From contig JBBDQR010000014.1 of NCBI GenBank assembly GCA_040905885.1, forward strand, positions 1 to 12,264: DNA of 12,264 nt. Reading direction: 5' to 3'. Source of the stretch: JACVRU01 sp040905885. GTDB lineage: Bacteria > Actinomycetota > Thermoleophilia > Gaiellales > Gaiellaceae. Positions 1 to 5,480 of this stretch are shown here, one piece after another (within the stretch, counting starts at the first letter, position 1; the number at the start of each line of letters is the position of its first letter). The translations under genes were made by a program, and so were the position numbers. The notes under the pieces are model-generated. The model had not been told where the DNA came from. It was given only the letters and a program-made list of their open reading frames with translations, and did no database searches.

Positions 1-788
1 TCCACATCAACATCAACGAGATCAAGCGCCCCGAGCTCGACGCGAAGCTCGTCGCGCAGTCGATCGCCGAGCAGCTCGAGAACCGGGTCAGCTTCCGCCG
101 CGCGATGAAGCGCGCGCTCGCCTCGGCGATGCGCTCGGGCGCGCAGGGGATCAAGATCCAGTGCGGCGGCCGGCTGGGCGGCGGCGAGATGAGCCGCTCC
201 GAGTCCTACTCGGAGGGCCGCGTCCCGCTGCACACGATCCGCGCCGACATCGACTACGGCGCGGCCGAGGCGAAGACCACCTTCGGCCGGATCGGCGTCA
301 AGGTCTGGATCAACAAGGGCGAGCTCATGCCCGAGGGCTACGAGACGATGGGCGCGACGACGCGGCTCGGCGGCGAGGACGAGGCGCGCCGCCGGCGCGG
401 CATCGAGGGCCTGGGGGTCGGCCGCGCGGAAACGCAGCGCGGGCGCCAGACGGAGCGCGAGGGCCTCGGCGTCGTGCAGCGCCGCGAGCGCAAGGGCCGC
501 CGCCCTCAGCGCCAGCAGGCCGGGCTCCCCCCCGCGCAGGAAGCGGTTCCCGGCAGCAACGTCGAGCAGCCTCGCACCGACGAGGCGGCCGTCTCCGTCT
601 CGCCCCAGCGCGAGCAGCCCGTGATCGAGCCGGAGGTCCAGGTCGTAGATGCGCCTGTGGCCGACGCGCCCGACACGACCACGCCCGTGACCGAGCACGA
701 GGAGCCGCAGAAGCTCGAGACCTCGGGCGACGAGAGCGTCGAGAAGACCACCGGCAAGAGCGGCCGGCCGAAGCGGAAGAAGGAGTAG
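1..788 (+). CDS. rpsC: 30S ribosomal protein S3, 5'-truncated by window edge
   Basis: S3 lies at the mRNA entry of the 30S head. The frame starts at base 3, and 261 residues are visible. The N-terminal part with most of the KH domain lies outside the window. The visible part matches the S3 C-terminal domain: INEIKRPELDAKLVA, then FRRAMKRAL, the GRLGGGEMSR region, EGRVPLHTIRADIDYG and GVKVWINKGEL. After GEL (about base 326) a tail of about 153 residues follows, far longer than the roughly 25-residue tail of E. coli S3. The tail is first Arg/Gly/Gln-rich, then acidic with Pro/Thr/Val, and ends in a basic GRPKRKKE. It stops with TAG at 786-788. A palindromic insertion separates it from rplP, where a short or overlapping junction would be expected. 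The S3 identity is secure; the function of the tail is unknown. Confidence 0.97.
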   Translation, partial: HININEIKRPELDAKLVAQSIAEQLENRVSFRRAMKRALASAMRSGAQGIKIQCGGRLGGGEMSRSESYSEGRVPLHTIRADIDYGAAEAKTTFGRIGVKVWINKGELMPEGYETMGATTRLGGEDEARRRRGIEGLGVGRAETQRGRQTEREGLGVVQRRERKGRRPQRQQAGLPPAQEAVPGSNVEQPRTDEAAVSVSPQREQPVIEPEVQVVDAPVADAPDTTTPVTEHEEPQKLETSGDESVEKTTGKSGRPKRKKE

Positions 789-995
789 TTGGTGGGCCTC
801 GCGACAGCACTTGGCGGCGCCTGGCCCGCGATCACGCTGCACGCTGCGGCGTCCTCAGCCCTTCCCCGGAAAGTGCTGCGCACTTCCCGGGGGCCCCTTG
901 TCGCGCCCATGCCTTCTGGCATGGACGCTCCCTGCGTCCTTGCATCGCTTGGTGCTCGCGACCCAGGCATCCACCAGCACTATCGCGAGGCCCAC
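789..995 (+). repeat. Palindromic intergenic element, copy E1 (rpsC-rplP)
   Basis: This is a 207-base insertion between two genes normally close together. Its ends are a perfect 13-bp inverted repeat, GTGGGCCTCGCGA at 792-804 and its complement at 983-995. A second arm pair, 817-835 with 952-970, matches at 14 of 19 positions. Inside are hairpin 1 (13-bp stem 864-876/880-892, loop TGC, one A-C mismatch) and hairpin 2 (perfect 7-bp stem 907-913/918-924, loop TTCT). The 17-base core at 927-943 is identical to 2948-2964 in E3. No transposase is present, so if mobile it would be a non-autonomous, MITE- or REP-like unit. I do not recognise it as a named family. Confidence 0.8.
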
Positions 996-998
996 TGA
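789..998 (+). CDS. Possible bridging ORF in E1 (69 codons)
   Basis: A TTG codon directly after the rpsC stop (with GTG next in frame at 792) opens a 69-codon frame. Its TGA (996-998) overlaps the rplP ATG as TGATG. The product would be Ala/Pro/Arg-rich and ends in REAH. It aligns loosely, in the same frame, with the E2 ORF product, for example PCVLASL against ACVIALL and the ends REAH against RETHQ. No known domain is visible. It may be translated only to keep ribosomes moving from rpsC to rplP, or it may be an accidental open frame in high-GC palindromic DNA. The position is striking, but proof of coding is absent. Confidence 0.3.
   Translation: MVGLATALGGAWPAITLHAAASSALPRKVLRTSRGPLVAPMPSGMDAPCVLASLGARDPGIHQHYREAH
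864..892 (+). other. Hairpin 1 of element E1
   Basis: The left stem CCCCGGAAAGTGC (864-876), loop TGC (877-879) and right stem GCACTTCCCGGGG (880-892) form a 13-bp stem with one A-C mismatch at the seventh pair. There is no T-tract after it, so it does not look like an intrinsic terminator. It has counterparts at 2347-2375 and, inverted, at 10791-10819, with compensating stem changes. Confidence 0.8.
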
Positions 999-1423
999 TG
1001 CTGCTCCCCAAGAAGACCAAGTTCCGGAAGTACCACCGAGGCCGCATGCGCGGCACGGCCAAGGGCCAGACCGCAGTGCAGTTCGGCGACTTCGGCATCA
1101 AGGCGCTCGAGCCGGGGTGGGTCACGAACCGCCAGATCGAGGCCGCCCGAATCGCGATGACGCGCAAGATCAAGCGCGGCGGCAAGGTCTGGATCAACGT
1201 CTTCCCGGACAAGTCCGTGACGAAGAAGCCCGCCGAGACCCGCATGGGCTCCGGCAAGGGCTCGCCCGAGGGGTGGGTGGCCGTGATCAAGCCCGGCCGC
1301 GTCATGTTCGAGCTGGCCGGCGTGCCCGAGCCGCTCGCGAGGGACGCGCTCCGCCTCGCGGCGATGAAGCTGCCGATCAAGACGAAGATCGTGTCGAGGG
1401 AGGCGGGCCTCTTTGAAAACTAG
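998..1423 (+). CDS. rplP: 50S ribosomal protein L16
   Basis: L16 is a 50S protein near the A site that contacts tRNA and helps organise the peptidyl transferase region. The 141-residue length is normal. Family landmarks are the N-terminal LLPKKTKFRKYHRGRMRG, QIEAARIAMTRKIKRGGKVWI, VFPDKSVTKKP, RMGSGKGSPEGWVAVIKPG and the C-terminal AAMKLPIKTKIV. The ATG at 998 is chosen because the protein starts exactly as the family does; the frame is open far upstream, but that is only element E1 and rpsC shadow. Only a weak purine stretch (GCGAGG, 985-990) precedes the start, and it lies in the 3' arm of E1. The 3' end overlaps rpmC by 11 bases. Confidence 0.98.
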   Translation: MLLPKKTKFRKYHRGRMRGTAKGQTAVQFGDFGIKALEPGWVTNRQIEAARIAMTRKIKRGGKVWINVFPDKSVTKKPAETRMGSGKGSPEGWVAVIKPGRVMFELAGVPEPLARDALRLAAMKLPIKTKIVSREAGLFEN

Positions 1424-1604
1424 AGAGCTGCGCGAGCTGACGGTCGAGGACCTGGAGCGGAAGCTGTCGGAGACCCGGCAGGAGCTGTTCAACCTCCGCT
1501 TCCAGTCGGCCACCGGCGCGCTCGAGAACCCGGCGCGCATCCGGCTCGCGAAGCGCGAGATCGCGCGCGTCCTGACCGTCCTGAACGAGAAGTCGCATGT
1601 CTGA
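1413..1604 (+). CDS. rpmC: 50S ribosomal protein L29
   Basis: L29 is a small two-helix protein at the polypeptide exit tunnel, near the docking site for signal recognition particle and trigger factor. The 63 residues are typical. The recognisable pattern is TRELRELTVEDLERKL, then ETRQELFNLRFQSATGAL, then ARIRLAKREIARVLTVL. The start is TTG, overlapping the rplP end by 11 bases; GAGGGAGG about 10 bases upstream inside rplP serves as ribosome binding site. The end overlaps rpsQ by 8 bases. Such overlaps indicate translational coupling of L16, L29 and S17. Confidence 0.96.
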   Translation: MKTRELRELTVEDLERKLSETRQELFNLRFQSATGALENPARIRLAKREIARVLTVLNEKSHV

Positions 1605-2277
1605 CAACGAGCAGAACAACGTCGAAGAGACTCCCGAGGCCGAGGCGGTCGCGGAGACCCCTGAGCCCGAGGAGGCTCCCGTGACGGAGCCCCCCACCTC
1701 CGAGGAAGCTGCCGAACAGGTCGAGGAGGGCGAGCCGGTCGCCGAAGCGGCTGCCGAGGAGGAGGCCGCCGCAGAGGAAGTCGCGCCCGAGGCGGAGCCC
1801 GTCGGCGAGGAGCTCGCCGAGGAGGCCGAGCCCGCCGAGGAAGAGGCTCCCGCGGAGGCAGAGGCTCCCGCAGCGGAGGCCCCTGCCGCCCCTGCCGGGA
1901 AGCCGAAGAAGAAGCGGCTCCCGCGCCGCCTGCGCCGGCAGCGGCCGAAGGCGAAGCGCGAGCGCGCTGCCGTTGAGAAGGGGGCCGAGCGGAAGCCGAT
2001 CGCGCGCCTGCCGAAGCCCGAGGGCGAGCGCGGCCGCCGGCAGGAGCGCCGCGGCGTCGTCGTGTCCACTTCGATGGACAAGACGATCGTCGTCCGCGTC
2101 GACACCGTGAAGGCGCACCCCAGGTACAAGAAGATCGTCCGCCGCACCTCGAAGCTCCACGCGCACGACGAGACCAACCGCGCCAACGTCGGCGACGTCG
2201 TGCGGGTCGTCGAGACGCGGCCGCTCTCCAAGACGAAGCGCTGGCGGCTTGCGGAAGTCGTGGAGGAAGCTAAGTGA
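1597..2277 (+). CDS. rpsQ: 30S ribosomal protein S17 with long acidic/basic N-terminal extension
   Basis: S17 binds 16S rRNA early in 30S assembly. The S17 OB-fold occupies only about residues 149-226: RGVVVSTSMDKTIVVRVD, then HPRYKKIVRRTSKLHAHDE, and NVGDVVRVVETRPLSKTKRW. Usual S17 is about 80-90 residues; this one is 226. Residues 1-100 are almost entirely Glu/Ala/Pro/Val and very acidic. Residues 101 to about 148 are Lys/Arg-rich, from KPKKKRLPRR onward. The ATG at 1597 overlaps the rpmC stop by 8 bases, and no suitable start codon stands just before the OB-fold, so the extension appears genuinely translated. It is low-complexity and probably disordered. No known domain is visible in it. 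The stop TGA sits inside the first bases of element E2. Confidence 0.95.
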   Translation: MSDNEQNNVEETPEAEAVAETPEPEEAPVTEPPTSEEAAEQVEEGEPVAEAAAEEEAAAEEVAPEAEPVGEELAEEAEPAEEEAPAEAEAPAAEAPAAPAGKPKKKRLPRRLRRQRPKAKRERAAVEKGAERKPIARLPKPEGERGRRQERRGVVVSTSMDKTIVVRVDTVKAHPRYKKIVRRTSKLHAHDETNRANVGDVVRVVETRPLSKTKRWRLAEVVEEAK

Positions 2278-2480
2278 GCCTCCCGGCAACACTTAGTGGG
2301 CCTCTGGCGCGTGATCCGCGGCGCATTGCGGCGTCCCTCAGCCCTACCCCACGAAGTGTTGCGCACTTCGTGGGGGCCCCGGGAGCCGCGCCCGGGCAGT
2401 CTTGCCCGAACGCGGCCTGCGTCATTGCACTGCTTGCGGCTCCCGCCCCAGAGACCCGAAAGCGTCACCGGGAGACTCAC
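2274..2480 (+). repeat. Palindromic intergenic element, copy E2 (rpsQ-rplN)
   Basis: This copy is related to E1. The left end GTGAGCCTCCCG (2274-2285), which overlaps the rpsQ stop, is complementary at 11 of 12 positions to 2469-2480. An inner arm pair, 2298-2319 with 2436-2457, matches at 18 of 22. Hairpin 1 is 2347-2359/2363-2375 with loop TGC. Hairpin 2 is 2393-2398/2403-2408 with loop GTCT. The 17-base core at 2412-2428 shares 14 bases with E1 and E3. The left end also aligns directly with E1 over about 23 bases, including the shared CACTT. Confidence 0.78.
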
Positions 2481-2486
2481 CAATGA
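2274..2486 (+). CDS. Possible bridging ORF in E2 (70 codons)
   Basis: A GTG at 2274 overlaps the rpsQ TGA (GTGA), and the frame stays open for 70 codons to a TGA at 2484-2486 that overlaps the rplN ATG (ATGA). The predicted product is Ala/Pro-rich and ends in RETHQ, alignable in frame with the E1 ORF end REAH. No signal peptide or known domain is visible. It could be a real coupled micro-ORF or a by-product of element structure. The exact stop-start fit at both ends is the main support. Confidence 0.3.
   Translation: MSLPATLSGPLARDPRRIAASLSPTPRSVAHFVGAPGAAPGQSCPNAACVIALLAAPAPETRKRHRETHQ
2347..2375 (+). other. Hairpin 1 of element E2
   Basis: The left stem CCCCACGAAGTGT (2347-2359), loop TGC and right stem GCACTTCGTGGGG (2363-2375) form a 13-bp stem whose loop-closing pair is a T-G wobble. 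Relative to E1, stem pairs 5 and 6 differ on both strands in a compensating way (G-C to A-T, G-C to C-G). No T-tract follows. Confidence 0.78.
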
Positions 2487-2851
2487 TCCAGCAGGAGACA
2501 CGGGTGCGGGTCGCCGACAACACCGGCGCGCGCGAGCTGCTCTGCATCCGCGTGCTCGGCGGGTCGAAGCGCCGCTACGCCGGGGTCGGCGACGTGATCG
2601 TCGGCACGGTCAAGGTGGCGACGCCGCAGGGCGCCGTCAAGAAGGGCGAGGTCGTCAAGGCCGTGGTCGTGCGCACCAAGAAGGCGCACCCGCGAGACGA
2701 CGGCACGTCGATCGCCTTCGACGAGAACGCCGCCGTGATCATCGACGCCCAGAACAACCCGCGTGGCACCCGCATCTTCGGGCCGGTCGCGCGCGAGCTC
2801 CGCGAGCGGAACTTCATGAAGATCGTCTCGCTCGCCCCGGAGGTGCTTTGA
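2483..2851 (+). CDS. rplN: 50S ribosomal protein L14
   Basis: L14 is a core 50S protein at the subunit interface, contacting L19 and 16S rRNA (bridge B8). The length of 122 residues is exactly typical. Diagnostic stretches are MIQQETRVRVADNTGAREL, CIRVLGGSKRRYAGVGD, VKKGEVVKAVVVRTKK, DENAAVIIDAQNNPRGTRIFGPVAREL and the end FMKIVSLAPEVL. The start at 2483 is the family start; upstream codons in the same frame belong to E2. Its SD, GGGAG at 2470-2474, lies in the 3' arm of E2 and can pair with the rpsQ stop region. The stop TGA overlaps an ATG (TGATG at 2849-2853) that begins the E3 open frame. Confidence 0.98.
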   Translation: MIQQETRVRVADNTGARELLCIRVLGGSKRRYAGVGDVIVGTVKVATPQGAVKKGEVVKAVVVRTKKAHPRDDGTSIAFDENAAVIIDAQNNPRGTRIFGPVARELRERNFMKIVSLAPEVL

Positions 2852-3018
2852 TGGCGGTCCCCTCCCTCACATCTCGCGCGCTGGATGCGGCTGCGAAGCG
2901 TCGCCTCGCGGCGTCCTCGGTCGCGCCCGTAGCTTGCAGCTACGAGCGCTCCCTGCGTCCTTGCGACGCTCGCTTCTCGCCGCCCCAGCGGGCGACCTGC
3001 TCGGGAGGTGACCGCTGA
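2851..3018 (+). CDS. Possible bridging ORF in E3 (55 codons)
   Basis: An ATG at 2851 overlaps the rplN stop (TGATG), and 55 codons follow to a TGA at 3016-3018 that overlaps the rplX ATG, again as TGATG. Its first codons encode MAV, like rplX itself, because TGATGGCGGTC at 2849-2859 nearly repeats TGATGGCCGTC at 3016-3026. The rest is Ala/Arg/Ser-rich with no known domain. Of the four bridging frames it has the most conventional start and overlap geometry. Coding is unproven. Confidence 0.35.
   Translation: MAVPSLTSRALDAAAKRRLAASSVAPVACSYERSLRPCDARFSPPQRATCSGGDR
2854..3015 (+). repeat. Palindromic intergenic element, copy E3 (rplN-rplX), lacking hairpin 1
   Basis: The long outer arms 2854-2891 and 2979-3015 are imperfectly complementary, including GCGGTC/GACCGC ends, CCTCCC/GGGAGG and CGCTGG/CCAGCG blocks. 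The inner arms 2893-2904 and 2963-2973 pair with one bulged base. The tip hairpin is CGTAGCT (2928-2934), loop TGC, AGCTACG (2938-2944). It shares GCGGCGTCCTC (2908-2918), GTCGCGCCC (2920-2928) and the 17-base core (2948-2964) with E1. Where E1 has 43 bases holding hairpin 1 between the first two blocks, E3 has one base. Confidence 0.8.
3004..3011 (+). promoter_or_regulatory. Strong Shine-Dalgarno of rplX inside the E3 3' arm
   Basis: GGAGGTGA ends six bases before the rplX ATG, the best SD in the window. It lies in the 3' arm of E3 and its GGGAGG part is complementary to CCTCCC at about 2861-2866, just past the rplN stop. Folded RNA would hide it, while a ribosome terminating on rplN would uncover it. 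The pairing is visible; regulation is inference. Confidence 0.6.
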
Positions 3019-3398
3019 TGGCCGTCGCCCACACGATGCGCGTCAAGCAGGGCGACCTCGTCCAGGTGATCGCGGGCAAGGACCGCGGCAAGCAGGGCCG
3101 CGTGATCGAGTCGCGCCCGAAGGAGCGCCGCGTCGTCGTCGAGAACCTGAACATCGTCAAGAAGCACCAGCGCCCGCGCCCCGTGCGTGGCACCGGGCGC
3201 ATGGGCGCGCCCCAGATCATCCCGGGCGGCGTCATGGAGATGCCGGCGCCGCTGCCGGTCTCGAACGTGATGGTCGTCTGCCCGGTGTGCAACCGGCCGA
3301 CCCGCGTGGGGATCGAGCGCAAGCCGATCAAGGACAAGCAGGTGCCCGTCCGCGTCTGCCGCCGGGCCGACTGCAAGGGAGAGATCGACAAGTACTGA
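3018..3398 (+). CDS. rplX: 50S ribosomal protein L24, zinc-ribbon type
   Basis: L24 is an early 50S assembly initiator that binds 23S rRNA near the tunnel exit. It has 126 residues, slightly longer than the usual 100-110. The KOW motif is at the N-terminus (VKQGDLVQVIAGKDRGKQGRV), followed by VENLNIVKKHQRP and the C-terminal part SNVMVVCPVC. Four cysteines, C88, C91, C114 and C119, suggest a zinc ribbon (CX2C and CX4C); many L24 proteins keep a CX2C/CX2C version. The stop TGA overlaps the rplE ATG (TGATG). The start is fixed by the family N-terminus and a strong SD. Confidence 0.97.
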   Translation: MAVAHTMRVKQGDLVQVIAGKDRGKQGRVIESRPKERRVVVENLNIVKKHQRPRPVRGTGRMGAPQIIPGGVMEMPAPLPVSNVMVVCPVCNRPTRVGIERKPIKDKQVPVRVCRRADCKGEIDKY

Positions 3399-3973
3399 TG
3401 GCTGTCGCAGAGACATACGTGCCGCGCCTCAAGCGTCTCTACGTGGGCGAGATCCGGGCGCGCCTGAAGGAGGAGCTCGGCTGCTCGACGGTGATGGACG
3501 TGCCGCGCGTCGAGAAGATCACGCTGAACATGGGCGTCGGCGAGGCGAAGACCGACGCGAAGGTCCTCGACGCCGCCCAGGACCAGCTGACCACGATCGC
3601 CGGGCAGCGCGCCCAGCTGCGCCGCGCCCGCAAGTCGATCGCGAGCTTCAAGCTGCGCGAGGGGATGGCGGTCGGCGTCAAGGTGACGCTGCGCGGCGAC
3701 CGGATGTACGAGTTCCTCGACCGGCTCGTGTCGATCGCCCTGCCGCGCATCCGCGACTTCCGAGGGCTGTCGACCGACTCGTTCGACGGTCGCGGCAACT
3801 ACTCGCTCGGCATCCGCGAGCAGATCATCTTCCCGGAGATCGACTACGACTCGATCGACCAGATCCGGGGCCTCGACGTGACGATCACGACCACCGCGAA
3901 GACGGACGAGGCGGGGCTGGCGCTGCTGCGCGAGTTCGGCCTGCCGTTCGCCGCGGGAAGGGAGCAAGAGTAA
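3398..3973 (+). CDS. rplE: 50S ribosomal protein L5
   Basis: L5 binds 5S rRNA in the central protuberance and contacts the P-site tRNA and S13. It has 191 residues, normal for the family. Landmarks are PRVEKITLNMGVGEAKTD, LTTIAGQRAQLRRARKSIASFKLREGMAVGVKVTLRG, MYEFLDRLVSIALPRIRDFRG, DGRGNYSLGIREQIIFPEI and the DVTITTTAKTDEAGLALLREFGLPF end. The start ATG overlaps the rplX stop. The next gene, rpsN, begins on the base after its TAA. Confidence 0.98.
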   Translation: MAVAETYVPRLKRLYVGEIRARLKEELGCSTVMDVPRVEKITLNMGVGEAKTDAKVLDAAQDQLTTIAGQRAQLRRARKSIASFKLREGMAVGVKVTLRGDRMYEFLDRLVSIALPRIRDFRGLSTDSFDGRGNYSLGIREQIIFPEIDYDSIDQIRGLDVTITTTAKTDEAGLALLREFGLPFAAGREQE

Positions 3974-4159
3974 GTGGCCAAGAAGTCCCTGATCGCGAAG
4001 TGGCAGCGCCCGTCGAAGTACAAGACGCGCGCCAACTCGCGCTGCAACCGGTGCGGCCGCCCGCGGGCGGTCTACAAGAAGTTCGGGCTCTGCCGGATCT
4101 GCCTGCGGGAGCTCGCCCACCAGGGCGTCATCCCCGGCATGACCAAGAGCTCCTGGTAG
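3974..4159 (+). CDS. rpsN: 30S ribosomal protein S14, zinc-binding (type Z)
   Basis: S14 sits in the 30S head near the A site. This is the short zinc form: 61 residues with C24, C27, C40 and C43 (CNRC and CRIC). The first residues AKKSLIAKWQRP and the end GVIPGMTKSSW fit the family exactly. The start is GTG immediately after the rplE stop. The longer cysteine-free S14 that often replaces it under zinc limitation is not in this window. Confidence 0.98.
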   Translation: MAKKSLIAKWQRPSKYKTRANSRCNRCGRPRAVYKKFGLCRICLRELAHQGVIPGMTKSSW

Positions 4160-4169
4160 GAGAGAGACG

Positions 4170-4571
4170 ATGCTGACCGATCCGATCGCAGACATGCTGA
4201 CCCGCATCCGCAACGCGAACCAGGCGCTGCACGACCGTGCCGAGATGCCGACCTCGCGGATGAAGGTGGAGATCGCCCGCATCCTCAAGGAGGAGGGCTA
4301 CATCCGCGACTACGAGGTGCGCCGGGACGAGGGCCTCGCCTACGACACGCTCGTCGTCCACCTGAAGTACGGCCGCAACCGCGAGCGGATCATCACGGAC
4401 CTGAAGCGGGTCTCGAAGCCGGGCCGGCGGATCTACGCGAAGAAGGACCGGCTGCCGCGCGTGCTCGGCGGCATGGGCATCTCGATCTTGTCCACCTCGA
4501 ACGGGCTGATCACGGGCCGCACCGCCGCCGAGCGCGGCGTGGGCGGCGAAGTGGTCGCCTTCGTCTGGTAG
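4170..4571 (+). CDS. rpsH: 30S ribosomal protein S8
   Basis: S8 binds helix 21 of 16S rRNA and is needed for central domain assembly; in E. coli it also represses the spc operon. The 133 residues include MLTDPIADMLTRIRNANQA, MKVEIARILKEEGYI, the basic RVSKPGRRIYAKKD and the C-terminal ISILSTSNGLITGRTA-type signature ending GEVVAFVW. A GGAGAGAG ribosome binding site precedes the ATG after a 10-base gap from rpsN. The rplX-rplE junction has no intergenic space for an E. coli-type S8 operator, so any autoregulation would have to differ. Confidence 0.98.
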   Translation: MLTDPIADMLTRIRNANQALHDRAEMPTSRMKVEIARILKEEGYIRDYEVRRDEGLAYDTLVVHLKYGRNRERIITDLKRVSKPGRRIYAKKDRLPRVLGGMGISILSTSNGLITGRTAAERGVGGEVVAFVW

Positions 4572-4575
4572 CCGC

Positions 4576-5124
4576 ATGTCACGAATCGGCAAGCAGCCCA
4601 TCCCCCTGCCCGAGAGCGTCAACGTGTCGCTCTCGCCCGGCCGCGTGCAGGTGAACGGCCCGCTCGGCGAGCTCGTCCAGCAGATTCCCGCGCGGATGAA
4701 GGTCGAGCAGCGGGAGAGTCCTGAAGGTGGGGGGGAGCTCGTCGTCGAGCGCCCGACGGATCGCGGCGACGACCGCGCCCTGCACGGGCTGACGCGGTCG
4801 CTGATCGCGAACATGGTCGAGGGCGTCACGAAGGGGTTCGAGAAGCGCCTGGAGATCCAGGGCGTCGGTTACCGCGCCGCGATGCGCGGCCAGGCGCTCG
4901 AGGTTCAGGTCGGCTTCTCGCATCCGGTCGTCAAGGAGCCGCCCGCCGGCATCGCGTTCGAGGTGCCGACCCCGACCGAGATCATCGTCAAGGGGACGGA
5001 CAAGCAGCAGGTCGGCCAGGTCGCCGCCGAGGTCCGCAAGATCCGCCCGCCCGAGCCCTACAAGGGCAAGGGGATCCGCTACGTCGGCGAGTACGTAAGG
5101 CGAAAGGTCGGTAAGCGAGCCTGA
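4576..5124 (+). CDS. rplF: 50S ribosomal protein L6
   Basis: L6 lies near the sarcin-ricin loop and the factor-binding site. It has 182 residues, typical. The start MSRIGKQPIPLPESV, the middle SLIANMVEGVTKGFEKRLEI followed by GVGYRA, and the C-terminal signature PPEPYKGKGIRYVGEYVRRK confirm it. The loop after residue 45 (RESPEGGGELVVERPTDRGDD) is slightly expanded. It starts four bases after rpsH, and its TGA overlaps the rplR ATG. Confidence 0.98.
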   Translation: MSRIGKQPIPLPESVNVSLSPGRVQVNGPLGELVQQIPARMKVEQRESPEGGGELVVERPTDRGDDRALHGLTRSLIANMVEGVTKGFEKRLEIQGVGYRAAMRGQALEVQVGFSHPVVKEPPAGIAFEVPTPTEIIVKGTDKQQVGQVAAEVRKIRPPEPYKGKGIRYVGEYVRRKVGKRA

Positions 5125-5480
5125 TGGCCGTCCTCACGACACGTCAGGCCCGCGTCCGGCGCCACAAGCGCGTCCGCGGCAAGGTCTTCGGCACCGCCGA
5201 GCGGCCGCGCCTCGTCGTGTTCCGCTCGAACCGCGGCATCGCCGCGCAGCTCGTCGACGACGCGCAGGCCCGTACGCTCGCCTCCGCGGACTGGCTGCAC
5301 CTGAAGAAGTCCTTCAAGGGCAACAAGACCGAGCAGGCGGCCGAGGTCGGCAAGCTGCTCGCCGCGGCCGCGAAGGAGGCCGGGATCGAGGAGGTCGTGT
5401 TCGACCGGGCCGGCTACCTGTACCACGGCCGCGTCAAGGCGCTCGCAGAGGCGGCGCGCGAGGGAGGGCTGAAGTTCTAG
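5124..5480 (+). CDS. rplR: 50S ribosomal protein L18
   Basis: L18 binds 5S rRNA together with L5 and attaches it to the 50S. It has 118 residues, normal. It shows the basic N-terminus RQARVRRHKRVRGKVFGT, RPRLVVFRSNRGIAAQLVDD and the ending VVFDRAGYLYHGRVKALAEA followed by REGGLKF, the usual family finish. The ATG overlaps the rplF stop (TGATG); its TAG is directly followed by the rpsE ATG. Confidence 0.98.
   Translation: MAVLTTRQARVRRHKRVRGKVFGTAERPRLVVFRSNRGIAAQLVDDAQARTLASADWLHLKKSFKGNKTEQAAEVGKLLAAAAKEAGIEEVVFDRAGYLYHGRVKALAEAAREGGLKF

Noticed and set aside
864..892. Intrinsic terminator between rpsC and rplP
   Set aside because: The stem is strong but is followed by GGCCCC and no T-tract, and a terminator here would cut off essential genes.
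161..1423. A long + frame running from inside rpsC through E1 into rplP
   Set aside because: The rpsC part is out of frame with S3, and L16 begins naturally at 998; the upstream extension is a composition effect.
789..3018. CRISPR array or tRNA genes in the repeated intergenic regions
   Set aside because: Repeats are long palindromic units separated by whole genes with no regular spacers, and no tRNA cloverleaf or TTCGAATC-type T-arm was seen.
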